Shown piece after piece: positions 1 through 10,242 of a stretch of DNA of 64,000 nt (position 1 is its first letter; each line of letters starts with the position of its first letter). The notes beneath the pieces are model-generated. The model was not told the origin of the DNA and searched no databases. It saw only the letters and a program-made list of their open reading frames with translations. The DNA comes from Euclidia mi (taxonomy: Eukaryota; Arthropoda; Insecta; Lepidoptera; Erebidae). A program made the translations under genes and the position numbers. The stretch spans positions 3,018,830-3,082,829 of the forward strand of contig OX123191.2 in the NCBI GenBank assembly GCA_944739405.2, written 5' to 3'.

Positions 1-890
1 AATAGTTAAGTTTCTACAACATTTTATGGGCGTTTTAGTAGCAAGACCTTTATTCGGTAATTTGTGATTCTCCAATATCACAATTCAGCACAATTCTAAA
101 CGGCGATGATTACCATCACCGCCCGACCGTTAACTGAGTTACATCCAAAACTTTTCACCTTAGAGCTCGGACGGAGTCCGCTTGCTAGTGTTAGCAAAAT
201 TAGAGCAAACCTTTAGACCAGTATCAGTTTTATTTAGAGATAGGTACTGAATCTTTATAGCGACTGACAAAAATCAACATGATAGTCGGAAACAGTGGCT
301 TAACGATCTCGCCGAGGAACGAGACATGCGATAATTATCAACTATTTAGTACACACGTACTTTGAAATGCCATTAGTATGCGCTGTGGATTCGTAACCCA
401 TACCCTTTGCATGGCGGTCTGTGTATATCTCCACTCGGCTATCGCTGCCTGCAGTGAATCTATTTATATAAGATACTATCCAATTCCGGTCAACAGACTT
501 TCTCTGACATTTAGCTAACCACCTACACAGATAGCATAAGCAGATGCGTACTAAACCCACATATATTATTTACCATCGTCAATTAAATAAAAGCAAATTA
601 GCCATTAGGTTTCACGTGTGGGGGCGATGTGCCACTTACAAGTTTTCAAACTGTCTGAAATTACAAACTAAGTTGATGACGTAAATTATAACAGCACATT
701 TTCCAAGAAATTTATTCCATGCGCAATTTTGACAGGCCTCTCCGCATCCTTGGTCATGGATGCTAAGCTAAGTATATTCTATTTCCAACTAATTTTGCTG
801 TTATTTTTTTTTTAGGTAAACTCCTGCGCTAGGTATAAATCCTATGTCGTGGGGGACTTAACAAACATGCTATCAAGGGGCACAATGAAC
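1..890. other. Intergenic, no gene seen
   Basis: AT-rich non-coding sequence. Open frames are short and show no codon bias or recognisable domain. I see no RNA gene or clear repeat boundary here. Confidence 0.6.
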
Positions 891-899
891 ATCCTTAAT

Positions 900-1010
900 G
901 GCTCACACAAAGTATAGTCTCGTGTGGGTATCGAATCCACAACGCTCGGCGCAGTGTCAAGCGGCGAGGCAAGCGCCTAAACCATTGTTCAGCCAGCCTT
1001 CTTATACAAG
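900..1010 (-). repeat. tRNA-derived SINE fragment (type alpha)
   Basis: On the minus strand this reads as a tRNA-like head with a B-box-like 'ggattcgatacc'. The same layout recurs at 1800-1897, 13365-13462 and 28575-28735: a 'ggtttaggcg...gcc' A-box region, the B box, then 'cacgagact' and an AT-rich body. It is too degenerate and lacks the acceptor pairing expected of a functional tRNA gene, so I call it a SINE head. Lepidopteran genomes are rich in such elements; the family name is not certain. Confidence 0.6.
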
Positions 1011-1243
1011 CTATGCCTTGTTTGAGATTATAACCTTGTGTGGATCATTATCTTATATTCCAAGCAAAGTTCATAATACTTAAAATAATATTATGTGCTT
1101 TTATCCATTTTCACAATCACAGGCCATAAGTTATCTAATAGTCCCTACACTAACCTACCGCGGCCCAAATTGCCAATAAATAAAACCAAGTAATAACTTA
1201 CTTATTTCTCCAGTGACATTAATTCGGCTACAATAAAATTTAA

Positions 1244-1536
1244 TGGTGCTAATACATTTGAACATTCACCTGTAATGGGTATTCTTGCGAATGTTACAAA
1301 GCAGAAAAACAAACGAGTATGTTTCAGCGACCATTCCACCGAGCGCTCTGGCGAACATTCTAGCGAATGGATAGTAAATTTGTTTCGACGTTTTTGCTGA
1401 TTAAAGTGTTCGCCAGAAAGAATGTGAAAATGTTCGTAGCAATGTTCGGCGCTCTTCGTTGTTCAGTTCGACAAAACAAAAAACGCTGAATGCTCGCGGT
1501 TTTGTTACATGTGAATGCTCAGGTGTATCAACACCA
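1244..1536. mobile_element. MITE with TAA target duplication (PIF/Harbinger-like)
   Basis: The left end starts TGGTGCTAATACA and the right end reads, inverted, TGGTGTTGATACA. The terminal inverted repeats continue for about 30 bp (TTGAACATTCACC against CTGAGCATTCACA). TAA lies directly outside both ends (1241-1243 and 1537-1539). A 3-bp TWA duplication is typical of PIF/Harbinger transposons. The 293-bp body has no transposase and contains further internal inverted 'gcgaaca' motifs, so it is a non-autonomous copy. Superfamily assignment rests on the target duplication only. Confidence 0.65.
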
Positions 1537-1799
1537 TAATGCTCAAAAAGAAACATCTCAATAACAACGGTCATAATTGTAACGTATTCTCCGCGAGGCA
1601 ATGAACTACTCCGTAATTATGAAACAAATTAGATTACCTTTAACATTCACGTACTTTTAAGATGTTTGGGAGCCATATTCTGAGCCTCGCTCACGTATAT
1701 TTTTATTCTGTGTGGTTCGCGGCGAATTATATAGGTATTTTCTTTTTCATAAAGATTCTATCATCGAATACTAATGACACCTAGACTCGAACAACTATT

Positions 1800-1897
1800 T
1801 ATGGAACACACAATGTTCTGTCTCCTGTGAGTATCAAACGTAGTGCCAAACGGCGGCGGCGAGGCGACCGCTTAAACTTCTACGCCATCCATGCAAT
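1800..1897 (-). repeat. tRNA-derived SINE fragment (type alpha) beside the Gypsy-1 insertion
   Basis: On the minus strand this reads 'ggcgtagaagtttaagcgg', then a degraded B box and 'caggagac', as in the other alpha copies. The Gypsy-1 left LTR starts a few bases beyond the head at 1902, so the retrotransposon landed next to or in this SINE. Confidence 0.5.
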
Positions 1898-1901
1898 ATA
1901 T

Positions 1902-2778
1902 TGTTACGGTCGGGGTAACGGGATTGGAAGGAAACACCGAGTAGCACTGATGACATTTTATTCGACTTTGCACACGACGCGCCGTTTAATTTCGACGCGG
2001 ACAGCACCAACACAAGCGTCTTTTGCACTGCACTTTTCACTGCACTTCTTCACTGCACTTTACTGCACTATACTTTCACTTTCACTTTATTTTACTACTT
2101 CTTCTTTCTTCCTTTTCTTCTTCACTTTACCACTTTTCAACTTAAACTGGCGCTTAGCGCGTCTACACCGCCTTATATACCCCTAAGAATGTTCTAGATC
2201 TACTAATTTCGATTGTCTTTTCGTTATTCAATTGTTTTTCCATCTCCTGTCTCTTTTTAACCTTTCCATTCCTCCTTGAAGTTTCTAGAATTTTTTAATC
2301 TTTAATCGAAATATTAAAATTTGTGTTTCCATCTCCTGTCTCTTTTTAACCTTTCCATTCTTTCCTGAAGTTTCTAGAATTTTCTAATTTTTACTCGAAA
2401 TATTTAAATAATCTTTTAAATATTTGCCAAATATACATAAACATTTTCCAAATTTCATAAAAACCATAATCCACATAACAGTTATGACTGGGATTTGAAC
2501 CCACGACTTCAGAACGTGAACGGAATGTGTTATCCGCATGGCCATCGCCTTGTTGTCAATGACGGGTGAATTTGGCGAACACTTGACAGGGTGTATACGT
2601 CATCGAACTAAAAACTCATTTCCAAATAATAAAATAGTCTTCAAACCTCTTTGCTAATAAATTATTGTGTTTGATGACCGGATAGTTTGTCGTGTAGACG
2701 TCAGAAGTCCTTGGCAACCTAGGATGATGTATCTGGCAACGGTAGTGATGACAGCTTGGCATGACACCGGCCGTCACA
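1902..2778 (-). repeat. Gypsy-1 left LTR (3' LTR of the element)
   Basis: 877 bp, TG...CA ends, matching 7693-10343 once the two insertions there are removed. It contains an imperfect tandem 'ctgcacttt/cactttca' stretch (about 2020-2100) whose length differs between the LTRs. It also holds two diverged copies of a 'tccatctcctgtctctttttaa' block (about 2240 and 2330) and a tRNA-like segment at 2484-2560. Confidence 0.92.
2484..2560 (-). repeat. tRNA-like module inside the Gypsy-1 LTR
   Basis: The minus strand reads 'ggcgatggccatgcggataa', a spacer, then 'cgtgggttcaaatcccag'. The second part is a classical pol III B box (GGTTCAAATCC) with a T-stem. The same module is in the right LTR at about 9328-9405, so it belongs to the element and is not a later private insertion. 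The acceptor ends do not pair well, so I do not call it a tRNA gene. Confidence 0.6.
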
Positions 2779-2793
2779 CTACCCCCTCTCTAA
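2779..2793 (-). promoter_or_regulatory. Gypsy-1 polypurine tract
   Basis: Directly inside the 3' LTR the minus strand reads 'tagagagggggtag', a purine run touching the LTR's TG end. This is where plus-strand DNA synthesis of an LTR element is primed. Confidence 0.75.
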
Positions 2794-2880
2794 GACATGC
2801 TCGTCCCGAGCATTGTTGGATCCATGATATACCGCTATCCTATCCACATGAACAATCTTCAGTGGACTTCTAGGTGTCTT

Positions 2881-5800
2881 TCAAATTCTGTAGATTACAT
2901 TGTTAATTTTCTTTATTACAGTATATGGTCCTTCCCAGCTTGGCTGCAATTTGGGAGATTTTCCCTTACATCGGACCGGATTATGAAGCCACACCAAAGT
3001 TCCTTCTTCGAATTCTCTTGCATTTGCGCGTCTGTCATATCGGGTCTTCATTCTTACTCCCGCTTGTAAATTCTCTTGTCTAACGTGTTCATGAATTTCT
3101 TCGAGCTTTCTTCTTAATTCACATGCATAATCGGTAACACAGCTAGGTGTCCCCGGTGGACATCTAGCAAGAAGGTCTACTGGAAGTCGTAGCTCCCTTC
3201 CTAAATTTGTTCGCGCCGGGGTTGTTCCCGTACTTTCATGTACTGCGGCTCTGTAAGCCAGAAGAAATAGTGGGATATATTCGTCCCAGTTTCTCTGAGG
3301 GCTATCGACCACTTTAGTAAGATGGCACTACAATGTCTGGTTAAATCTCTCCACCATTCCATCCGATTGAGGGTGATACGGAGTTGTCCTAGTTTTGTGG
3401 ATCCCCATCATCTTGCAGATTTCTTGAAAGAGTTGCGATTCAAAGTTTCTGCCTTGGTCGCTGTGGATTTCTAACGGTAAACCAAATCGGCAAAATACTT
3501 CATTTACTAATTTTGTCGCAACTGTAACTGCTTCCTGATTAGGGACTGCAAAAGCTTCTGGCCATCTCGTGAAATAATCCATCACCACCAAAATGTAGCG
3601 ATTACCACTTTCTGTCAAAGGAAATCGTCCAGCTACGTCCACAGCAATCCGTTCCCAAGGAGCTCCTACATATATAGTTTTAGTGCTCCACGGCTCCGAG
3701 TTTGCGGTCCTTTAACTGAAGAACATTTAACGCATCTCCTGCACCAGTCTTCAACGTCTTCCCTACAGTGCAGCCAATAAAAACGTTGACGAATCTTCAG
3801 CAAGGTTCTTCGTACTCCAAGATGTCCGCTAGATGGGCCATCATGACAAACTCGCAAAACTTCAGAAATCATTGATTTTGGCACTATTGTTTGAAGATAA
3901 CTGTGTCTTCCAGAAGCACTTTCCCATTTTCGACAAAGTTGTCCATCTTGTATTATTAGGCTGTTCTATTGCGCCCAAAAACTTTTCGTCACGGTACTAG
4001 TATCAGCCACCTCACTCCATTCTGGCCGAAGAGAGTTATTCTTTAGCCGCTATCGGTTTCAAATCTTTATCTTCTTCCTGCAATTTAATAATCAACTCCT
4101 TGTTATATCGCCCGTCGATGGTATCCGTTCTAATTACCTTGACGGCAGCTTCTTCTTTTCCTTCTTGTCGCACGCAATGTTTGCAGCTCTTATCACAGGG
4201 ACGTCTTGATAAGGCATCAGCATTACCGTGAGATTTTCCGCCACGATGCTCAACTTTGAAATCGTATTCTTGAAGTTGTTCTATCCATCGAGCTACCTGA
4301 CTCTCACAATTTTTAAACTGTAAAAGCCATTTAAGCGCTGCGTGGTCCGTCCGGATCCGGAATTTTCTTCCGATCAAGTACTTTTTAAAATGCTGGAGAG
4401 TTTTCACTACTGCTAGAAGCTCTTTTCGTGTGGTACAGTAGTTCCTTTCAGGTTTAGACAGCGATTTGCTAAAGTAGGCAATAACAGCCTCCTCCTGATC
4501 TCCTTGTCTCTGGGAAAGAGTTCCACCAATACCCACATTGCTTGCGTCTGTGTCAACAATGAATTCTCCATTGACGTCGGGATATGCAAGAATTGGCGCT
4601 TCACATAAACGCGTCTTCAACTCTTCGAAAGCAGTTTGACATTTTTCATCCCAATTAAATGGTCGTTTTTGCTCCGTCAGCTCATGTAAGCGATTTGCGA
4701 TGCTCGAGAAATTCTTCACAAAACGCCTGTAATAAGAGCAAAGCCCCATAAATGAGCGCACCTGCGTCTTGTCCTTAGGCATGGGCCAATCTTTAACCGC
4801 CGAAATTTTGGCAGGGTCCTTCTCGATGCCATTTGCAGAGACAACATGACCCAAGTAGTTCACTTGTCGCTTGAAAAATGAACATTTTTTAAGACTGAGC
4901 TTCAGATTTGCATTTTTCAATCTATTGAGTACACTTTCTAGCTTCGTGAGATGATCATCGAAGTCTCGGCCCATTACAATTATGTCATTGAGATACACCA
5001 GACAAGCTTCCCCTCCTAAAAGCCCGGCAAGGATGTGTTCCATTAACCTTTCGAAAGTAGCTGGTGCGTTGCACAGTCCGAAAGGCATAACATTGAAATG
5101 CCAAAGCCCTCTGCCCATTGAAAAAGCTGTCTTCTCTTTGTCTTTTGGGTCCATTTCCACTTGCCAGTAACCACTTTTTAGGTCTATTGTTGTGAACCAC
5201 TTCATTCCGCATAACGTGTCTAACGTGTCGTCTATTCTTGGCAAAGGATAACTGTCTTTCTTGGTTACATCATTCAATCTTCGGTAGTCAATGTAGAATC
5301 TAGTCGATCCATCCTTTTTCTTTACCAATACCACTGGCAAACACCATGGGCTAGTCGATGGCTCAATAACCCCGTTTTTCCTCATATCTTCAATCATATC
5401 CTCTACCTCCTTCTCCCTGGCGTACGTAAAAGGTACTCGTCGTGGGCGTTGACGGATCGGTTGTTCATTCCCCGTATTGATGATGTGTTTTACTACTCCT
5501 GTCTTTCCGATGTCACCGTCGTTCTTTGAGAAAATGTCGACGTACTGTTTCAGCAATTTCTTTGCTTTTTCTGTTTCGATTTCTGTTAGATCGTCTTTGC
5601 AACCTTTTAAAACACTATCCACGTTAACGTTAGTCTCAGCCAGACTCTTGGTTTCCCGGCAGTTTCGTAACCAAGCAACTTCCACGGACTCTCCTATCTC
5701 AGAACCCTTTTTCAAAACTTTTTCTTCATCACTTAAATTTAGGACAGGTATAACAGCCATTTGTGAAGAAGCAACAACTACACATGCTGGCAACCATGGG

Positions 5801-6372
5801 CCGTGATCTCCATAGTCTTCTATCATTATGCAACGTCGCTGACTCGAAGTGGCAGGTAATGTGACAGGAACAAATGTCTTTGACCTAGGTGCGAGCTTGC
5901 TCTCCTTGAGGCACAAATCCTTTCCCGTGCCTCCACCTCTCATTGGAATCTGCACGTCTCCACACTTGAGGATACCACACTTAATATTCAATCTATATTG
6001 GTGATCTCTGAAGAAGTCTAGCCCAACAATGCAGTCGTCGACTATGTCTGCAATCAGTGCTTTTTGCCAGTATAATTTGTCACCTACTTTGAAAGCCACC
6101 ATTTGCTCTCCCCTGACTGGGATGTGCTGGCCGGTAGCCGTTGTCAGTCGAGGTCGAATTGACTGTTTTAGAATCTTCCCATTCTTCCGTATCAGGTGAG
6201 TCCCTATAACAGTTCGTGACGCACCGGTTTCCAAGGTCAGCAAACAGGTAACGCCATTGACCGCTCCATCAATGGTTAAACTGTTCCCATCCGTGCTTTG
6301 TCGGATACAAACTTTAGGGGCTTTCCGTCTACCGGCCAGCGCTTGCCCCGCAGCCCTGGCTGGAATTAGTTT
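2881..6372 (-). pseudogene. pol: Gypsy-1 pol (protease, reverse transcriptase, RNase H, integrase), decayed
   Basis: The frame opens just upstream of the gag stop in the -1 frame. Protease comes first, with ETGAS where families have DTGAS. Reverse transcriptase follows, with fingers/palm motifs around 5330-5100 (LKSGYWQ, FNVMPFGLCNAPATF). Its catalytic box at 4984-4995 reads YLND instead of YLDD. RNase H has VDTDAS, ELLAV and RTDHAALKW. Integrase has an H...H...CRRC zinc domain (3660-3884), then VDVAG, HSDQGRNF and MVERF, so D, D and E are present. Damage: a frameshift near 4036, a TAG near 3966, a frameshift near 3665 and a stop at 3328. The C-terminal integrase part resumes in frame from about 3312 and ends at 2881. 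It acted in the cytoplasmic particle and then the nucleus to copy and insert the element. Confidence 0.9.
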
Positions 6373-7658
6373 TCCTGGTCGTGCTCTGATGTTTGAACAG
6401 TAGCGTCAGTCTTACGTTTACGTTTCGGACAGCTACTGCTGAAATGTCCTGGTTCCCTGCAGCTATAACATTTTGGGACAAATCTTCGTTCTGTTTGCTG
6501 CATTTCTGCGGCCACAACTCGGACTCGTCCACCCTTGATGTCTCGACGAACAGCCTCCACTTCGAGAGCATGCGCTAAAGCGTCCTTAACGTTGTCGTGG
6601 TGCTTCAGACGAACGGCAGACTTGACCTCATCGTCATAAATGCCATCAATGAACGCCTGGAGACGCATACTTTGGACTTGTGCCGGGGGTGCAGATTGGT
6701 AAGCTTTTTCAACCATCTTCTCTACTTCTAGAGACCTCTGCTGCAATGACTCGTTAGGGCGCTGACAGCGGTTACGCAACTGAGCACGGAATACAAATTC
6801 CAAATGCGCCTCTCCATACCTAGAGTCTAGAACCTCGATGAGCTGTTCATATGTGGCGTCTTTCCCCACAGACTGTAGCACTGATATTGCACCATCGCGT
6901 AAAGCCAGAGCGAGTGCAGTCTTGGCCTGCTCTCTGTTCCAATTGTTACTAGAAAAAGTGGCTTCAAAATGCATCGTGTACGCCTCCCAGGATGAGGTAC
7001 CATCGAAAGAAGGCACTTTGAAATTGCCAGCGCCTGATGAGGTGACTGCGACTGTAGGGAAGTTGGCCTTAATCCTCCTGAACTCCTCCTCTATGCGGCT
7101 GTGCATCTCATCCGATACTGATGCCATGCGGGACTGCACCTCTTCCGACACAGCCGCCTTGCAGGACTGTATCTCTTCCTCTATAGTAGCCATGCGAGAT
7201 TGCACTTCACCGATACACATCTCCATCTCGGTGATCTTACGAGCGTTCTCTGATATATAATGGCGAATCTCATCCTGGCTCTCCATTATCTCGCTAAACT
7301 GAGATTGTAGCTGCTGCGAGTTTTGCTGGAGTTCGGATTTAAGCTGCTGCGAGTTTTGCTCGAGTCGAGATTCAAGCTGCTGCGAGTTTTGCTGGAGTCG
7401 AGATTCAAGCTGCTACGAGTTTTGCTGGAGTTCGGATTTAAGCTGAGACTCGAGTCGCTGCGAAGTTTGCTGCAATATTGCTGCGAGGTCTGCGAGAGAT
7501 AGCGGATTAGCTGCACTTGCGGACGCAGGTACCCCTCCTTCGGATCCGCCTCCTTGCGATGGAGCTTCCCTGCCTACAACTTCCGGGTTAAAGTCGCCTT
7601 GTTCTTGAGCGGCAGCCCTCGCACGTGTCGTAGGCCCTTCCCTCGGTATGACTGGCAT
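6366..7658 (-). pseudogene. gag: Gypsy-1 gag, interrupted by one in-frame stop
   Basis: I take the ATG at 7658; the frame is open a little further upstream, through the primer site, but from a TTG. The N-terminus is low complexity. A tandem 11-residue repeat of the type QQLESRLQQNS follows (about 7480-7310), predicting a hendecad coiled coil. Then come a second coiled coil (EEIQSCK, EEVQSRM), a capsid-like region, and one CCHC knuckle (CYSCREPGHFSSSC) near the end. A TAG at 7411-7413 in the repeat replaces a glutamine codon, the only break seen. Gag would package the RNA in a cytoplasmic particle. The pol frame overlaps its last codons in -1, suggesting frameshift expression; the junction contains GGAAAAC. 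Confidence 0.88.
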
Positions 7659-7672
7659 CTTTAATCCTTCCA

Positions 7673-7691
7673 ATCTCACTTCTGACACCAA
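7673..7691 (-). promoter_or_regulatory. Gypsy-1 primer binding site (tRNA-Leu-like)
   Basis: One or two bases after the 5' LTR's CA end the minus strand reads 'tggtgtcagaagtgagatt'. This is complementary to the 3' end of a tRNA-Leu (…CACTTCTGACA-CCA) with one mismatch. It would prime minus-strand synthesis. The tRNA identity comes from memory of eukaryotic tRNA-Leu 3' ends. Confidence 0.7.
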
Positions 7692-8176
7692 TTGTTACGG
7701 ACGGGGTAACGGGATTGGAAGGAAACACCGAGTAGCACTGATGACACTTTATTCGACTTTACACACGACGCACCGTTTAATTTCGACGCGGACAGCACCA
7801 ACACAAGCGTATTTTGCACTGCACTTTTCACTGCACTTCACTGCACTTTACTGCACTATACTTTCACTTTATTTTACTACTTCTTCTTTCTTCCTTTTCT
7901 TCTTCACTTTACCACTTTTCAACTTAAACTGGCGCTTAGCGCGTCTACACCGCCTTATATACCCCTAAGAATGTTCTAGATCTACTAATTTCGATTGTCT
8001 TTTCGTTATTCAATTGTTTTTCCATCTCCTGTCTCTTTTTAACCTTTCCATTCCTTCTTGAAGTTTCTAGAATTTTCTAATCTTTGTTCGAAATATTTAA
8101 ATTTTTGGTTCCATCTCCTGTCTCTTTTTAACCTTTCCATTCCTTCCTGAAGTTTCTAGAATTATCTAATTTTTAC

Positions 8177-9232
8177 TTTTTTTTTTTCAAGACTGATGCC
8201 ATTAACGCTTGGAAAATGGCTTGCCCGAGCTCTGACTTACCCCGATTTCTATCCTCTCAGAGGCAATGGGACGGGCCGCTCTGTAGCAAGATGCGAGAAT
8301 ATCTTTTAAATACTGCATCCAGTGTTTCAGAGCGTGCCCGTTTGTTGGCTGTGGAAGAGTGGGAATCGGGGCTATGGCTTCAATCACTTCCATCGTCCAA
8401 CATAGGAACTATGTTGGACGATACAACTTTCCGCATCGCTTCTTGCCTACGCTTGGGAGTTGTTTGCGTTTCTCCGCATCGCTGTCACTGTGGTGAAGCC
8501 GTCGACAGTCTTGGCCACCATGGCTTATCGTGCAGCAGGAGTGCTGGGCGTATTTCCCGACATGCCCACATTGACGACATACTCCGTCGAGCTCTTGTCA
8601 CCGCTGGAGTACCAGCTCATCTTGAACCGAATGGCTTGGTGCGCGACGATGGGAAGAGACCAGACGGTATGTCTTTATTACCTTGGAAGATGGGCAGGCC
8701 TCTGGTATGGGACGCGACATGCGTCGATACCCTTGCGCCATCGCATCTTCCAAGTACAGCTGGATCGGCTGGCGCTGCTGCTGCATCAGCGAAGACCCTC
8801 AAACGGCGCAAATATGGAAACCTATCTGGTAATTACGTTTTTGAGCCGTTTGGGGTCGAAACGCTGGGGCCATGGGGCCCTAGTGCACGCGCTCTTTACA
8901 AAGAAATCGCCAAAAGACTGATCGACGCTTCCCGTGACCAGAGGGCTGGTTTATATTTCGCAGAAAGATTAAGCATTGCTATTCAACGTGGCAATGCTGC
9001 CAGCCTTCTGGGCACGCTACCAGCTGACAGCGTTGCGGAGGAATTTCTTGACGCGTCGTAGTCAATTTCCTTTTTTGTTATTGTTTTTTTTTTCTTTTGT
9101 TATCATTAATTATTTAGTTTTATAGATTAGCTTAGGATAATTTTGTTATATAAGTAGATTTATTTTGTTTGTATATATGATAAATAGCTCATAATTTAGT
9201 TATAGCAAAAAAAAAAATATATATATATTTAT
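8177..9232 (+). mobile_element. 5'-truncated RLE-type non-LTR retrotransposon, copy 1
   Basis: The insertion is bounded by an 8-bp duplication 'atttttac' (8169-8176 and 9233-9240). It begins with a T tract and ends with an A/AT-rich tail, as expected for target-primed reverse transcription. It carries only the 3' end of the coding region. I cannot name the clade with certainty (R2/CRE/Utopia-like endonuclease type). Confidence 0.75.
8216..9061 (+). CDS. C-terminal fragment with CCHC knuckle and restriction-like endonuclease
   Basis: The 281-codon frame is open to the element's 5' break, so the first ATG is not a real start. Motifs in order: CHCGEAVDSLGHHGLSC (about residues 84-100), which fits the zinc knuckle before the endonuclease of RLE elements; RPDGMS then PLVWDAT (about 149-167), fitting the PD...D core of a PD-(D/E)XK nuclease; KTLKRRKY; then FEPFGVETLGPWG and IAIQRGNAASLLGT, conserved in copy 2 at 9646-10242. 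In intact elements this domain nicks the target DNA. The reverse transcriptase is missing, so the fragment cannot act alone. The frame is undamaged, suggesting a younger insertion than its host LTR. Nuclease assignment is inference from motif layout. Confidence 0.7.
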   Translation: MACPSSDLPRFLSSQRQWDGPLCSKMREYLLNTASSVSERARLLAVEEWESGLWLQSLPSSNIGTMLDDTTFRIASCLRLGVVCVSPHRCHCGEAVDSLGHHGLSCSRSAGRISRHAHIDDILRRALVTAGVPAHLEPNGLVRDDGKRPDGMSLLPWKMGRPLVWDATCVDTLAPSHLPSTAGSAGAAAASAKTLKRRKYGNLSGNYVFEPFGVETLGPWGPSARALYKEIAKRLIDASRDQRAGLYFAERLSIAIQRGNAASLLGTLPADSVAEEFLDAS

Positions 9233-9511
9233 ATTTTTACTCGAAATATTTAAATAATCTTTTAAATATTTGCCAAATATTCATAAACATTTTCCAAATT
9301 TCATAAAAACCATAATCCACATAACAGTTATGACAGGGATTTGAACCCACGCCTTCAGAACGTGAACTGAATGTGTTATCCGCACGGCCATCGCCTTGTT
9401 GTCAATGACTGGTGAATTTGGCGAACACTTGACAGAGTGTATACGTCATCGAATTAAAAACTCATTTCCAAATAATAAAATAGTCTTCAAAACTCTTTGC
9501 TAATAAATTAT

Positions 9512-10242
9512 ACAAATAAATGTAAATGTTGTTAAAACTAACTATAACTAAGTGGCTATTTACACATTAATTAAAACAATAATTTCTATACTTAAATAAC
9601 TAACAAATAAAAGGAAATACATAAAAAATAGTAAAAGCAGAATTTAAAGGGCGTCATGGAAATCCTCCACATCGCCATCAATTGGAAGCGTGCCCAGAAT
9701 GCTGGCAGCATGGCCACGTTGTATGGCAATGCTGATCTTTTGTGCCAAATACAGGCCAGCCTTCTGGTCACGCGAGGCGTCAACAAGTCTCTTTGAAAGA
9801 TCTCTAAAAAGAGATCTCGCACTTGGACCCCATGGTCCCAACGTTTCAACTCCAAACGGCTCAAATACATAATCCCCTACTAGATTTATGTATTTGCGCC
9901 TTTTGAGAGTCTCCGCTGAAGCAGCAGCAGCGCCCGCACAACCCGCTGTGCTAGGAAGAGGAGATGGCGCAAGGGTGTCGACCGACACATGTTGCGTCCC
10001 ACACCAAAGGCCTACCCAGCTTCCATGGCAGTAAAGACATACCGTCTGGTTTCTTACCATCGTCGCGTGCCAAGCCCAACTTGAACCCCAGGGGGTTCAA
10101 GTTGGGCTGGAACGCCAGCGGTGACAAGAGCCCAACGAAATATGTCATTGAGGTTGGCGTGTCGTGAAATACGACCTGCGCTCCTGCTACATGACAGACC
10201 ATGGTGACCAAGGCTGTCGACAGCCTCTCCACAGTGACAGCG
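9512..10242 (-). mobile_element. 5'-truncated RLE-type non-LTR retrotransposon, copy 2
   Basis: Bounded by a 10-bp duplication 'aataaattat' (9502-9511 and 10243-10252) within the same LTR. It is in opposite orientation to copy 1 and shares its protein motifs. Truncation falls at the zinc-knuckle codons. Confidence 0.75.
9644..10242 (-). pseudogene. Endonuclease-domain fragment, second copy, frameshifted
   Basis: On the minus strand it starts in the CHCGE knuckle, continues in two frames through KKPDGMSLLPWK and PLVWDATC, and then stays open through KTLKRRKY, FEPFGVETLGPWG and IAIQRGHAASILGT to a stop at 9644. At least one frameshift lies near 9975. Beside it, at 10073-10108, is a perfect palindrome not present in copy 1; it inserts a self-complementary segment into the coding sequence. 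The tail resembles copy 1 in domain content but not base for base, so this is a related, older or different subfamily. Confidence 0.65.

Noticed and set aside
1827..2186. Protein-coding frame across the LTR boundary (and its counterpart 7648-7968)
   Set aside because: It spans the flank and the LTR and runs through the 'ctgcact/ctttcac' repeat. It recurs only because the LTR recurs.
5477..5806. Plus-strand frames opposite Gypsy-1 pol (also 6838-7260)
   Set aside because: Antisense shadows of the pol and gag frames.
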